From: a virus
DNA length: 34,416 nucleotides
Reading direction: 5' to 3' (one strand)
IMG/VR virus record: IMGVR_UViG_3300034190_000562
Location: 1 to 34,416 of that record
The translations under genes and the position numbers were made by a program. Every line of letters starts with the position of its first letter. Within the stretch, counting starts at the first letter, position 1. Below the pieces are notes generated by a model, which made no database searches, was not told where the DNA came from, and saw only the letters and a program-made list of their open reading frames with translations. Shown piece by piece: positions 8,836 to 16,318 of the stretch.

Positions 8836-9698
8836 TTAATTTTCAGCTCCTGTACGTTTGGTTCCTTAACTACCTTACACAAGTACTTAGGCTTGTAGGA
8901 GTAGTTAAACAACCTTAGCTCTGGATAACAGTGCTTTTTGTATTGGCAGTAGGAGCAGCCGATTGCTAGTTCCAAGTTACCTGACTTACCATCTGGCTTA
9001 GGTTGATGACAGTAGTAGTCAGGCTCTGGCTTTTTTACCATCTCCTTCAGGTGGTCAACTCTTTCAGTTATCGTGCCGTCGAAGTCCATAGCAGCCTTAA
9101 CCTTGGGGTCAGCCATGTCGTACTTCAGGAACGTAAGGTGTCCGTTAGTCTTGTCCATAGCAAGCCAACCAATCTCCGTCTCTCCCTCTGAGTGAGCGTA
9201 GGCTTTAATCTGGTCAACGTAACCGAAGGGGTCGTCATGTAGCAGCTTACCTTCCTTAAACTTCTTAAAGCCGAAGGCACTGGCTGACTTAACGTCCGTA
9301 ACTACTCCGTCTATCTTACAGTCCATTGAGCCGCGAATGCCATTCACTTCGCACTGCTTCTGCTCGTCTGTAACTGTGTGTCCTGCCATACGTGTTAAGA
9401 ATAACAGCATCTCTTCAACTAGATGTCCATACATAAACTTAACGTACGTGTGTGGCTCTATCTCTTCCTTCTCAGTACCTGCTACTACATTCCAAAGGTA
9501 TCGGTCAGTGCGTCCAATGTTAGACAACCTAAGCGTCCGTTTGTCCTGTCGTTTCTCCCTGCCGAACTCAGTACGCATTAGCTCTTTAACACCTTCACCG
9601 AACTTCTCAATCTCTGCCTCTACGTCCACGTTAGGGTCAGCGTCCTTAGTCTCCATCATCTTGTAGATGTCTGCTACTACTGTATCAGTCGTTTTCAT
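8832..9698 (-). CDS. PD-(D/E)XK exonuclease of the RecB/Cas4 type
   Basis: The 288-aa protein has RecB-like nuclease motifs in order: GHLVEE (His92, Glu95/96), MDCKIDGVVTDVKSAS (Asp130, Asp135, Lys137), and a Gln-Tyr motif VDQIKAYA (Gln163). A Cys set at 230, 248, 251 and 257 (CSYCQYKKHC) could hold an iron-sulfur cluster as in Cas4/AddB-type nucleases. It sits where T7 has the gp6 exonuclease, between DNA polymerase and endonuclease I, and likely degrades host DNA or processes phage ends. It overlaps the next upstream gene by 14 nt. The nuclease fold is confident; 5' to 3' polarity and the Fe-S cluster are inference. Confidence 0.85.
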   Translation of the reverse strand: MKTTDTVVADIYKMMETKDADPNVDVEAEIEKFGEGVKELMRTEFGREKRQDKRTLRLSNIGRTDRYLWNVVAGTEKEEIEPHTYVKFMYGHLVEEMLLFLTRMAGHTVTDEQKQCEVNGIRGSMDCKIDGVVTDVKSASAFGFKKFKEGKLLHDDPFGYVDQIKAYAHSEGETEIGWLAMDKTNGHLTFLKYDMADPKVKAAMDFDGTITERVDHLKEMVKKPEPDYYCHQPKPDGKSGNLELAIGCSYCQYKKHCYPELRLFNYSYKPKYLCKVVKEPNVQELKIK

Positions 9699-10101
9699 TG
9701 TCTAAGTCCTTGAACGCTTGTATCGAGTTCATATCAAACAGCTTCTTTAATGGAATCAGGTGCATCCTGCTTGCGTTATTATCGCCACCTGATACTGAGC
9801 GGAACTTGTTAGCTGCAATAATCTTCCTCAACACCGTTGTGTCAAAGACTAAGGTGCAGTATTCCTCTTCCCCTACGCACAGGTTGTGGAACCAGTAGTC
9901 AGATTCAGTAGCTTCAATGCCTGAAGGCTTACCCCACGACTGGTACTCAATGCAAATGTTACCAGTCTTCTGCCACATATCCTTCTCTGACTTAACCTCA
10001 ATCTTCTTGTTGGTCATCATCTCGGCAATCTTATCTTCCCTTACTTCACCGTATGCTAAGTCAATGTCAAACTTCTTCCTATCAGCTTTAGTAGGCTTCA
10101 T
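9685..10101 (-). CDS. Small PD-(D/E)XK nuclease-like protein
   Basis: The 138-aa protein has a compact restriction-endonuclease-like pattern: FDIDLAYGEVREDKIAE at the start, then KKIEVKSEKD with the Glu35-x-Lys37 pair, then NICIEYQSWGKPSGI and an ATESDYWFH motif. This arrangement recurs in phages as a conserved protein of the PD-(D/E)XK superfamily, with no defined substrate. It is one of three consecutive nuclease genes. The ATG at 10101 directly follows the stop of the membrane-protein gene. It could be a host-DNA nuclease or a structural relative that has lost activity. Confidence 0.7.
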   Translation of the reverse strand: MKPTKADRKKFDIDLAYGEVREDKIAEMMTNKKIEVKSEKDMWQKTGNICIEYQSWGKPSGIEATESDYWFHNLCVGEEEYCTLVFDTTVLRKIIAANKFRSVSGGDNNASRMHLIPLKKLFDMNSIQAFKDLDNEND

Positions 10102-10102
10102 G

Positions 10103-10357
10103 TTAGCTCCCTGTTGTTGCTACGATACTAGCTGCTATGATTAACGCTACTACAAAACAAACGCTAGTCCAAGGGAACTGCTCAGGTTCTTGTACTTCAA
10201 CTACCTTCTTATCTATCAACCCCATAGCCATAATAACTGCCTGTAGTCCGTGCTGCTTGTACATCTCGTGGTAAGGATGGTCAGGATTGCCCACTCTAAT
10301 CTGCTTACCGTTTACTCTCATTCGTGTTCTGTCTTCTAAATGTCTATTATAAGCCAT
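10103..10357 (-). CDS. Small C-terminally anchored membrane protein, unknown
   Basis: The 84-aa protein has a polar N-terminal part (RMRVNGKQIRVGNPDHPYHEMY) followed by one hydrophobic segment at about 64-82 (WTSVCFVVALIIAASIVAT). This is a tail-anchored topology with the N-terminus probably in the cytoplasm. GAGG lies nine bases before the ATG. It is the only membrane protein among the replication genes, just after DNA polymerase. I do not recognise its family. It might tether replication or nuclease complexes to the membrane, which is speculation. Confidence 0.65.
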   Translation of the reverse strand: MAYNRHLEDRTRMRVNGKQIRVGNPDHPYHEMYKQHGLQAVIMAMGLIDKKVVEVQEPEQFPWTSVCFVVALIIAASIVATTGS

Positions 10358-10371
10358 CGTTTATTACCTCA

Positions 10372-12102
10372 TTAGTGAGTTTCTGACCAGTTGTCGCCAA
10401 TTTGATACTCTCCTGCGAGAGGGCAGTTAAGTTCGTAGTGCAAGCCTGCGGCTTCAATGCTAGCCGTTGCCAGTCTGCCAAACCTTTCTGCGTCCTTTGT
10501 TGCGACCTCCGTCTGGATTTCATCGTGGATGTTTCCTATTATCTTATAGTTAATCTTATGTAGGGTAGCGTACTCGTCTAAAATGCACAGTGCTTTTTTC
10601 ATAATGATTGCGCCTGCGCTTTGTAAGAGTGAGTTCAATGCCGCGTGTTCGGAACGAATGGAAACTTTCCTTCTATCGAGTCCAAAAACAAAGCCTCTTC
10701 CTGAAGCCACAACAACTCGTTCTCGTAGTTTTCCAAGAGCAGGCGTATTTTTAAGGAACTTCGCCTTAAGTCGTCTACCATCTCGTGCAGTTCCACCGAC
10801 GATACTTCCGATTTTTGCATCTCCTGCACCGTACAGAAAAGCGTAGATGAAAGTCTTTGCTTGACTTCGAGTGTCAAGGCCCGCAGCCAACTGGTTTGCC
10901 GTGTGAATATCTCCCGTGAGAATTTCATTAGTGTAGTCCTTATCGTTCATGTAGTGTGCAAGCATTCGTAACTCTAAGCCGCTTGCGTCCATACCTACCA
11001 ACTTGTAACCTTCCGGCACAACCCATACTGCACGACACTCTTTACCGTAGGGCGAATAACCTGCCGGAACCTGTCCCATGTTTGGACTGGAGTGTGTCAT
11101 ACGTCCTGTCACAGCACCGTTGGCATTAACATAACCGTGTACCCTACCGTCATCCTTAACAGCGTCCAACCAACTTTGCACCTGCGCGATACGCTTCTGT
11201 ATCATCAGGTACTCACCAATAAGCTCCGCTTCCGGTATACCCTTCACCTTGCTAAGAACGCCTTCGTCAACGATTGGCTGTCCTTTGTCAGTGAAAGTCT
11301 CTGGTTGCCATCCGAAGTACTTTAGGTAACGTCCTATCTGTTGACGTGAGCCTAAGTTAAACTCTGGATAATCCAGTCTGCTAAATGGTGCTACTGCTAT
11401 CTCCCATTGGTCACCTAAGAACTTTAAGCCTACTACTGAGTAAGTTCCGTCCTTCTTAACCTTGGGTGTTATCTCTTTAACGAATGTAGGGAGCGGCTTG
11501 AACTTCTCATGTACCTTATCCTCTAAGTCGAACTTCTTTTCCTTCAGTTCTCCTAACAGGTTAAAGGCTGCTCTCTGGTTTAGAAGCCATCCGTTCTCAA
11601 TCTGCTTGCTAATAATCCTTTGTACCTGACCTTCCAACATAACGCTTTCAGTTCCAAAGCCATTAAGGTCACGAAGTAATCTCTGGTACACCAGTTCATT
11701 AACCCTAACATCTTGCTTACAATACTCCACCATATCCTGCGAAAAATTAAGCCAATCACTGTGTTCTCCTTTCGGTTGATGTAGTAGCTGACCCCAGTTC
11801 TCCAAACTATGACCACCTAAGCGCGATGGTTCCGCTAGTCGGGACATAACTAATGTGTCAGTTACTTTGCACTTACTAAAGTCTACCTTTAATAGTCTCT
11901 CCAACACTGGTATGTCGTAACCAATGATGTTGTGACCAATAACCTCTAGCTCGTCCTGCTCTTTAACCCAGTCCTTGAAGTTAGGTAGGGTATCCCCTGA
12001 CCACTCAATGTACTCCTTAGCCTCTCTCTCGTAGGCTATAATGCACCAAACCGTATCAGGGTTTAGGCCATTAGCTTCAATATCAAAGACTATCTGTTTC
12101 AT
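10372..12102 (-). CDS. polA: Family A DNA polymerase with 3'-5' exonuclease, T7-like
   Basis: The 576-aa replicative polymerase has proofreading motifs Asp7/Glu9 (FDIEANGL), Exo II HNIIGYD (57-63) and Exo III YCKQD (Asp131). Polymerase motifs are A MDASGLELR (Asp372), B RSQAKTFIYAFLYG (Arg412, Lys416, Tyr420, Tyr424) and C NIHDEI (His526, Asp527, Glu528). Tyr420 occupies the site equivalent to T7 Tyr526 (E. coli Phe762). It is about 130 aa shorter than T7 gp5, and the thumb (about 150-310) looks too short for the thioredoxin-binding loop, so processivity may not depend on thioredoxin (inference). The ATG overlaps the primase stop (TAATG) with GGAG upstream. Confidence 0.96.
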   Translation of the reverse strand: MKQIVFDIEANGLNPDTVWCIIAYEREAKEYIEWSGDTLPNFKDWVKEQDELEVIGHNIIGYDIPVLERLLKVDFSKCKVTDTLVMSRLAEPSRLGGHSLENWGQLLHQPKGEHSDWLNFSQDMVEYCKQDVRVNELVYQRLLRDLNGFGTESVMLEGQVQRIISKQIENGWLLNQRAAFNLLGELKEKKFDLEDKVHEKFKPLPTFVKEITPKVKKDGTYSVVGLKFLGDQWEIAVAPFSRLDYPEFNLGSRQQIGRYLKYFGWQPETFTDKGQPIVDEGVLSKVKGIPEAELIGEYLMIQKRIAQVQSWLDAVKDDGRVHGYVNANGAVTGRMTHSSPNMGQVPAGYSPYGKECRAVWVVPEGYKLVGMDASGLELRMLAHYMNDKDYTNEILTGDIHTANQLAAGLDTRSQAKTFIYAFLYGAGDAKIGSIVGGTARDGRRLKAKFLKNTPALGKLRERVVVASGRGFVFGLDRRKVSIRSEHAALNSLLQSAGAIIMKKALCILDEYATLHKINYKIIGNIHDEIQTEVATKDAERFGRLATASIEAAGLHYELNCPLAGEYQIGDNWSETH

Positions 12103-13733
12103 TAAAACTCCGAGTTACCTTCAGTGGGGCAGGCTGTTTCAATCATACGGCCTGACTCTGCATCATAGTACAGGTAACAAGCTGCACCAGTTAGACCAAC
12201 AAACCTGTTCTTCATTACCCTAACGCACGTAGTATTTCTAGTATGTTCATCTGCGTGTTGCTGATTACGCTCTAAGCCGATAACCATGTCGCTTAACTGT
12301 GCAATGCTCTGGCTACCTCGTAAATCTGCTAGACTAATTTTACCTCCGTCCTCGTGTGCTACGCCTGACGAACGCTTTAGGTGTGAGATTAAGAACATAC
12401 CAACACCAGTTTCTTGAACTATCGAACGCAGGTTAGTCATAATACGGTCAATGGCTTTACGCTCGTCGCCATTCTCCTGACTAGACACCACGATACTTAA
12501 ATGGTCGAGTATAATCCATTTACAGTCTAAGCCTTTAGCCATGTAACGTATACGGGACATTAGGTGGTCTTCCTGCGCACTACCAAAGTGGTCGAGTAAG
12601 TGTATCCTATCTAACCCGAAAGTACGTAACCAGTAACCATATTCTTCTTCCTCTGTAACGGTTTCTGCTACGTCTGGTTTGTGTAGTAGCTTGTTAGCTT
12701 CAACAGACATAATACCTACAGTGGTTTTAGGGATGTCCTCCTCTAACGCTAGGATGCCTATTTTGTCCTCGGTGTTCATAAGTAGGTAATGCTGTAGCTC
12801 TCTCATTATCTGAGACTTGCCCATACCAGAGCCTGAAGTGAAGGTAACTAGCTCTTTCCGTCTGAATCCGTAGGTAAAATCATTCAGACACGCCCACGGA
12901 TAAGGGATAGATGTTACTTTCTTCTGCTCTTTAAGCATCTTCCATGTATCTAACCCTGAGACAATACCATCCGGCCTATAGGCTTTAGCGTCCCACCAAG
13001 CGTCAGTAAAGTCTCTGACCTTGTTAGCCTTCAACATATCCCCTGCATCCTTCAAGGGGAGAACTACGTTCTTAGCTTTGTTAGGTGTGAACAAACCAAG
13101 CACTGACTGAGCTGCCTCCTGTCCTGCCTTATCGTTATCAAAACAGATAATGACGTTATCAAAGGTTTCTAACCAATCTAAGTTGGCTTTGATGTCCTTA
13201 GCTGCTGCCGCTGCGCCTGACCTAATAGACACTACAGGCCATTTGCCGTCGAACATCTCACTAACTGCTAAGGCATCCGCTTCACCTTCCGTGATGGTGA
13301 TGTACTTCCCACCTTCCCTGCCTACCTGTTGTCCAAACAATCCTACGTTATCAAAGTTACCAGTGGCGTAGAATCCTTTAGTTTCTACCTGCCTGACCTT
13401 TGACCCTGTAGGCTTGTTACTGTCCTTATCGTAGTAAGGGTAGTGGTGTTTTACTATCTTACCTTCCGGAGAGAACTCAACTGTTACACCAAACTTCTGT
13501 GCAATCTTCTGTGATATTCTCCTGTCCGGTATTGCTGCTATAACTCCTGTCATCTCATACGCTCTGGTTGGTTGACTTGGAGCAAAGTCTGAGGCAGTTC
13601 CGTTGCCTCTCTCTCTGTGTCCACATCCCGCTGTGAAGCAGTGTGCGTGACCATCTGAGTACCTTGCTAGATTGTTGCCTGAGCCACATGACGGGCATGG
13701 CTCATGCTTTAGAAAGGTTGACTCTGTTTTCAT
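12102..13733 (-). CDS. Bifunctional primase-helicase, T7 gp4-like
   Basis: The 543-aa enzyme unwinds DNA and primes the lagging strand. A zinc-binding domain has Cys13, Cys16, Cys32 and Cys37. The TOPRIM primase core has TEGEADAL (about 148-155) and FDNDKAG (Asp199, Asp201). The hexameric helicase domain starts around residue 260, with Walker A TSGSGMGKS (299-307), a post-Walker segment ALEEDIPKT, Walker B IILDH (Asp410) and a LISHLKR sensor-like motif. The C-terminus ends EGNSEF, acidic with a terminal Phe as in T7 gp4, a likely contact for the polymerase. It is coupled to both SSB and polymerase by overlapping stop/start codons. Confidence 0.96.
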   Translation of the reverse strand: MKTESTFLKHEPCPSCGSGNNLARYSDGHAHCFTAGCGHRERGNGTASDFAPSQPTRAYEMTGVIAAIPDRRISQKIAQKFGVTVEFSPEGKIVKHHYPYYDKDSNKPTGSKVRQVETKGFYATGNFDNVGLFGQQVGREGGKYITITEGEADALAVSEMFDGKWPVVSIRSGAAAAAKDIKANLDWLETFDNVIICFDNDKAGQEAAQSVLGLFTPNKAKNVVLPLKDAGDMLKANKVRDFTDAWWDAKAYRPDGIVSGLDTWKMLKEQKKVTSIPYPWACLNDFTYGFRRKELVTFTSGSGMGKSQIMRELQHYLLMNTEDKIGILALEEDIPKTTVGIMSVEANKLLHKPDVAETVTEEEEYGYWLRTFGLDRIHLLDHFGSAQEDHLMSRIRYMAKGLDCKWIILDHLSIVVSSQENGDERKAIDRIMTNLRSIVQETGVGMFLISHLKRSSGVAHEDGGKISLADLRGSQSIAQLSDMVIGLERNQQHADEHTRNTTCVRVMKNRFVGLTGAACYLYYDAESGRMIETACPTEGNSEF

Positions 13734-14101
13734 TAGAAGTCGGCTACCTCTTCCTGTGCGGCTACTTCCAATACCTTGACCTTATTAAGGTAGGTGCTAG
13801 TGCCGTGTACTGGATGTGGTGCGCCTTCCTGCCACAAGATACGAACCTTAGAGCCTCGTGGTACTCGACCTGCGAATGGTGTGCCGTCCGCATTCAGGAT
13901 ACCGACCTCAAACTTACTGGCAAACTTACGTTGCTTTGTTCCTTCGTACTCGCGTAGTTTGACACCCAAGGAGTCCAAGCTATCCGCATCACCTTCATCT
14001 AATGACAACACCAAGGAGTATTTACCTGTGGACTGTCCGTTGTACATCTCATGCTCAGTTAAGTTCTCAAATGCTACTGTACCTTCTAATACCTGACTCA
14101 T
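13733..14101 (-). CDS. ssb: Single-stranded DNA-binding protein, gp2.5-type role
   Basis: The 122-aa protein is beta-rich and ends in a short acidic tail with a C-terminal aromatic residue (AAQEEVADF), the hallmark by which phage and bacterial SSBs dock polymerase and primase. The body, with KYSLVLSL, KFASKFEVGILN and SKVRILWQEG segments, is compatible with an OB fold. It is the first gene after the strong promoter at 14.2 kb, followed by helicase and polymerase, the expected place. The assignment rests on this tail, size and context; sequence identity to T7 gp2.5 is low by eye. Confidence 0.75.
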   Translation of the reverse strand: MSQVLEGTVAFENLTEHEMYNGQSTGKYSLVLSLDEGDADSLDSLGVKLREYEGTKQRKFASKFEVGILNADGTPFAGRVPRGSKVRILWQEGAPHPVHGTSTYLNKVKVLEVAAQEEVADF

Positions 14102-14130
14102 ATCGTTTCTCTCTATGTTATTGTTGCTGA

Positions 14131-14153
14131 ATTATACTTTAGTATACCTTAGT
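14131..14153 (-). promoter_or_regulatory. Leader element shared with the terminase operon
   Basis: On the minus strand this 23-bp element begins ACTAAGG, continues with TATACT and ends in an AAGTATAAT-like half. It matches 19419-19441 on the plus strand at 21 of 23 positions. It lies in the untranslated leader between the SSB promoter start site (about 14188) and the SSB ATG. An imperfect GTATAC dyad suggests protein binding or an RNA structure. The function is unknown. Confidence 0.55.
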
Positions 14154-14181
14154 AAGAAACTACTTCTACTAACTAAATAAC

Positions 14182-14223
14182 TTACTATAGTAATATTATA
14201 GCATTAATTGTTACTGATGTCAA
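14182..14223 (-). promoter_or_regulatory. Strong sigma70 promoter with start-site palindrome, SSB/replication operon
   Basis: On the minus strand, TTGACA (14218-14223), a 17-bp spacer and TATAAT (14195-14200) form a full-consensus promoter with an extended -10 (TGCTATAAT). Immediately downstream lies the perfect 12-bp palindrome TTACTATAGTAA (14182-14193), centred 7.5 bp past the -10, at the predicted +1. The -35 sits inside the end of the 62-aa zinc-finger gene. The same palindrome core is found at the same spacing at 19.36 and 24.44 kb, which suggests an operator. Confidence 0.85.
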
Positions 14224-14392
14224 ACCCTAATTCACTTAAATCCAATACTTCTTCTACTTCACTGTCTCTTACTGCTCTTTCACTCTCAACCATGCACTCG
14301 TAGCATAAATCTAAATGCTCCCCAGTGTTGTAGTCAATTCTCTTTAACTCTGATTCAGTCATAATAGCGTCACACGCTTTGCATCTACTCAT
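14204..14392 (-). CDS. Small treble-clef/zinc-finger protein
   Basis: The 62-aa protein has two Cys pairs, CKACD at the N-terminus and CYECM in the middle, separated by about 24 residues (MTESELKRIDYNTGEHLDL), then an acidic C-terminal tail. This C-x2-C...C-x2-C 'TGE-x-LDLC' pattern recurs in podophage small proteins of unknown role, resembling DksA/TraR-like single fingers. GAGG lies seven bases before the ATG, which overlaps the previous stop (ATGA). Its 3' end carries the -35 box of the replication promoter. Confidence 0.8.
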   Translation of the reverse strand: MSRCKACDAIMTESELKRIDYNTGEHLDLCYECMVESERAVRDSEVEEVLDLSELGFDISNN

Positions 14393-14562
14393 TCTACAGC
14401 CTCTACTAATTCACTACTGTGAATAAACTTAGTGATAAAACCTATGTCTGCGGTGGTATCGTACAGTATGGCGTTACCTCTATTGTCTGTCTGAGGTTCC
14501 CCACTCTCGTCTACCTTTGCAAACTTTAACTCCTGCACTACTAGTGTATATTCCTTACTCAC
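14389..14562 (-). CDS. Small hypothetical protein with GTG start (57 aa)
   Basis: A GTG at 14562 overlaps the stop of the upstream gene (GTGA) and is preceded by AGGAG ten bases away. The frame runs 57 codons to a TGA that overlaps the next ATG. The product begins VSKEYTLVVQELKFAKVDES and is acidic, with no Cys and no membrane segment. The perfect coupling at both ends makes it a likely gene despite the non-ATG start. I do not recognise the family. Confidence 0.65.
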   Translation of the reverse strand: MSKEYTLVVQELKFAKVDESGEPQTDNRGNAILYDTTADIGFITKFIHSSELVEAVE

Positions 14563-14783
14563 TTTGTATGCACTCCTATGGTGTCATAATGTACTTTCTC
14601 AAAGTCGCTACGTGCCATAGTGTACAGGTCGTGTTGAATGTGCTGTTTAGCGGCCTGTTGCATCTCTGCTACGCTCATAGCGTACAATAGGTACTCCGTT
14701 ACTTCGTCCACCTTAACGTGGTCGTCATTACTAATCCAGTCGTTCTGCTCGTAACCAATCAATTCTTCTTTAATTCTACTCAT
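14559..14783 (-). CDS. Small acidic helical protein, unknown (74 aa)
   Basis: The 74-aa protein begins MSRIKEELIGYEQNDWISND and is predicted helical and acidic, with no recognised motif. GAGG lies nine bases before the ATG, inside the end of the preceding gene. The C-terminus overlaps the GTG of the next gene by four bases. It belongs to the string of early small genes, whose products in related phages often modify host functions; no function can be assigned. Confidence 0.65.
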   Translation of the reverse strand: MSRIKEELIGYEQNDWISNDDHVKVDEVTEYLLYAMSVAEMQQAAKQHIQHDLYTMARSDFEKVHYDTIGVHTK

Positions 14784-14850
14784 CGTCTAAAACCTCACTT
14801 GTACAATAAATCAAACCCAGTATAACGCCAGTCCCTAATATAGCCAACAT
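14776..14850 (-). CDS. 24-aa single-span membrane microprotein
   Basis: The ATG at 14850 overlaps the stop of the previous gene (TGATG) and has GGAGG seven bases upstream, an excellent initiation site. The product, MLAILGTGVILGLIYC then TSEVLDDE, is one hydrophobic segment with an acidic tail. A longer frame from 14958 is open but would run through the neighbouring gene and lacks such a site. If translated, it would be a minimal membrane peptide. The function is unknown. Confidence 0.55.
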   Translation of the reverse strand: MLAILGTGVILGLIYCTSEVLDDE

Positions 14851-15047
14851 CACTCGGCCTCCGTCCATACGTTCCCTAGTGTAACAATAAAGAAGGGTAT
14901 TAGCAATACCAATCCGTCGAAAGCCATAGTTCCTAACTCTCCGTCCTTTACTACCCACACTGGGCGGCTCTCTACGCTCTCAATGTCCAACCCAAGGCCG
15001 AACCGTGGTTCTACATTTAAAAACATACCGAAAATATTAAACTGCAT
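14850..15047 (-). CDS. Small membrane protein, unknown (65 aa)
   Basis: The 65-aa protein has a polar N-terminal half (FGLGLDIESVESRPVWVVKD) and a hydrophobic segment at about 40-57 (GTMAFDGLVLLIPFFIVTLG), then a short acidic end. GGAG lies nine bases before the ATG, which lies inside the end of the MazG-like gene. It is coupled to the 24-aa membrane peptide downstream, so the two small membrane proteins might act together. The family is not recognised. Confidence 0.6.
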   Translation of the reverse strand: MQFNIFGMFLNVEPRFGLGLDIESVESRPVWVVKDGELGTMAFDGLVLLIPFFIVTLGNVWTEAE

Positions 15048-15369
15048 CTTGAATCACTCCGCTTTCGTCCACTAAATCCTTCACAAAAATACCGTCTACC
15101 ATACGCCCTGTGCGGTACTTAATATCATTATAGGCTACGTTCATACAGTCCGTCAATGTTAAGTTGTGTCTCTCGCATAGGTTAATTAGCACGACCAAAA
15201 TGTCGCCTACGTCATCGCTGAAGTCTTGACTGTGTTCTATGTTCACTCGCAGCTCTTCTACTTCTTCCAATAGCTTTTCAAACTGTTGGTGGTCTGTGCT
15301 GCCCTCAATCAGGTTCCGTGCGTTATGCCAGTCGATTATTTTCTGTTCCAGTGCGTAATAGGTTGCCAT
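15037..15369 (-). CDS. MazG-like nucleotide pyrophosphohydrolase
   Basis: The 110-aa all-helical protein has the MazG/NTP-PPase motif: EEVEE (35-39) on one helix and DDVGD (Asp52, Asp53, Asp56) on the next, the acidic residues that bind Mg2+ and the nucleotide triphosphate. These enzymes split (d)NTP to (d)NMP and pyrophosphate, and marine phages often carry one, with proposed roles in cleaning nucleotide pools or lowering (p)ppGpp. The start is well placed, with GGAG five bases upstream and overlapping the previous stop (TAATG). The substrate cannot be read from the sequence. Confidence 0.85.
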   Translation of the reverse strand: MATYYALEQKIIDWHNARNLIEGSTDHQQFEKLLEEVEELRVNIEHSQDFSDDVGDILVVLINLCERHNLTLTDCMNVAYNDIKYRTGRMVDGIFVKDLVDESGVIQDAV

Positions 15370-15500
15370 TATGACTCCTCTCTGTAGTTTACTTGCTCTT
15401 TAATATCTGCGATAACCTGCTGTAGCTCCGTTAGGCTCTGACCTAACTCCTCTATGGTCTCCGCTAGTAGGTCGTTCTCTGTCGTGTTATCTGTAATCAT
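15369..15500 (-). CDS. 43-aa coiled-coil-like protein
   Basis: The 43-aa acidic helix (MITDNTTENDLLAETIEELG, then QSLTELQQVIADIKEQV) has Leu/Ile at heptad-like spacing. The ATG overlaps the preceding stop (ATGA) with AAGGTGG upstream, and its TAA overlaps the MazG-like start (TAATG). It is probably translated as part of the early string. The function is unknown; a dimerising helix is plausible. Confidence 0.6.
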   Translation of the reverse strand: MITDNTTENDLLAETIEELGQSLTELQQVIADIKEQVNYREES

Positions 15501-15772
15501 TTTTCCACCTTCTCTTTGTTTTTAGTGACTGAGGCATACCAATATAGCTCCTCTTGAATTGTTAGTAGCATCTCAATATCATCCTCATCCGGCGACCAGT
15601 TGGGACGCTTAAGCATAAAAGCCGTGTCTGTAGTTAGCTCCTCCAGTAGTTCTTTGAACTGCTCGCGTCTGCTCTGTGCGTCCTCCCGCTCCATCTCCGG
15701 TGTTATCTCTACCTGCGCATGGTCGTGCGCCAGTTCGTCCTCTGATACCCTACATCTGTAATCGTTCATCAT
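15497..15772 (-). CDS. Small acidic protein, unknown (91 aa)
   Basis: The 91-aa protein is rich in Glu, Asp and Gln, with helical segments (EITPEMEREDAQSRREQFKE; DDIEMLLTIQEELYWYASV). There is no metal or catalytic motif. Two adjacent ATGs (15772 and 15769) are available; the second has the better distance from GAGGG. It overlaps its neighbours by four bases on both sides. The family is not recognised. Confidence 0.65.
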   Translation of the reverse strand: MMNDYRCRVSEDELAHDHAQVEITPEMEREDAQSRREQFKELLEELTTDTAFMLKRPNWSPDEDDIEMLLTIQEELYWYASVTKNKEKVEK

Positions 15773-15924
15773 AAATCCCTCAATAGTTTATTGTAGTGCT
15801 TGCTCTCATTGTCTCTTAATTTTTCCAACCAGTCCAACAGTCTATCAATTTTTTTCTTGTCACTTGTAAAAATTAATTCTGTCACCAAATAATCGTGGTC
15901 ACTTTTAAATTCTGCGTAAGTCAT
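15769..15924 (-). CDS. Small charged helical protein, unknown (51 aa)
   Basis: The 51-aa protein starts MTYAEFKSDHDYLVTELIF and continues with DKKKIDRLLDWLEKLRDNES, two amphipathic helices. GAGG lies nine bases before the ATG at 15924, and the TGA overlaps the next start (ATGA). A gap of 72 bases separates it from the membrane microprotein gene upstream; that gap (15925-15996) has GGGTA/TACCC inverted repeats that could fold in the mRNA. The function is unknown. Confidence 0.6.
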   Translation of the reverse strand: MTYAEFKSDHDYLVTELIFTSDKKKIDRLLDWLEKLRDNESKHYNKLLRDL

Positions 15925-15996
15925 GCTGTAAAACCTCATATAATCAATTCTAAGCCATTTTAACAGGGTAACCCATGCTACCCTATAGGCTACCCG

Positions 15997-16113
15997 TTAA
16001 ACCGCTGTAATCGCCCTAAATCCTAAAGTAAACACCGCGACAATCAAACTGCCCGCGACAAAACCGCCCACGAATAACAGCACCAGTTGTAAAATTCTTT
16101 TGTATTTATTCAC
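15997..16113 (-). CDS. 38-aa membrane microprotein with GTG start
   Basis: The frame starts at GTG 16113, with GAGG nine bases upstream, and ends at TAA 15997. The product begins VNKYKRILQLVLLFVGG and continues FVAGSLIVAVFTLGF: a basic start and one or two tight hydrophobic segments with Gly. The basic flank first suggests an N-in orientation. It overlaps the end of the 70-aa gene by 8 bases. It could be an early membrane-acting peptide, for example in superinfection exclusion; that is only a guess. Confidence 0.55.
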   Translation of the reverse strand: MNKYKRILQLVLLFVGGFVAGSLIVAVFTLGFRAITAV

Positions 16114-16318
16114 TGTATAGCACCTCATTAAATACTGCGTCTAATTGCTGAGCTGTCAAGTGCGCGTCTGCTATTACGTGGTGCGATATATTAAAGCCAT
16201 AGGTTACCAAATCATGCAAGCGGTTATCCTTTGACCCGAAAGTATCGCGTTTACAGTCGTAATAATAATCTACTGTTTCCGCTGTTTTAGCTGTGTTTAT
16301 TACTTGTACTTTTTTCAC
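16106..16318 (-). CDS. Small hypothetical protein, GTG start (70 aa)
   Basis: The 70-aa protein begins (M)KKVQVINTAKTAETVDYYYD and ends HLTAQQLDAVFNEVLYSE. The GTG at 16318 overlaps the stop of the preceding gene (GTGA) and has GGAGG followed by TTATACA before the start codon, the same initiation cassette used by the preceding gene. No motif is recognised; there is a mixed alpha/beta pattern and no membrane segment. Confidence 0.65.
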   Translation of the reverse strand: MKKVQVINTAKTAETVDYYYDCKRDTFGSKDNRLHDLVTYGFNISHHVIADAHLTAQQLDAVFNEVLYSE

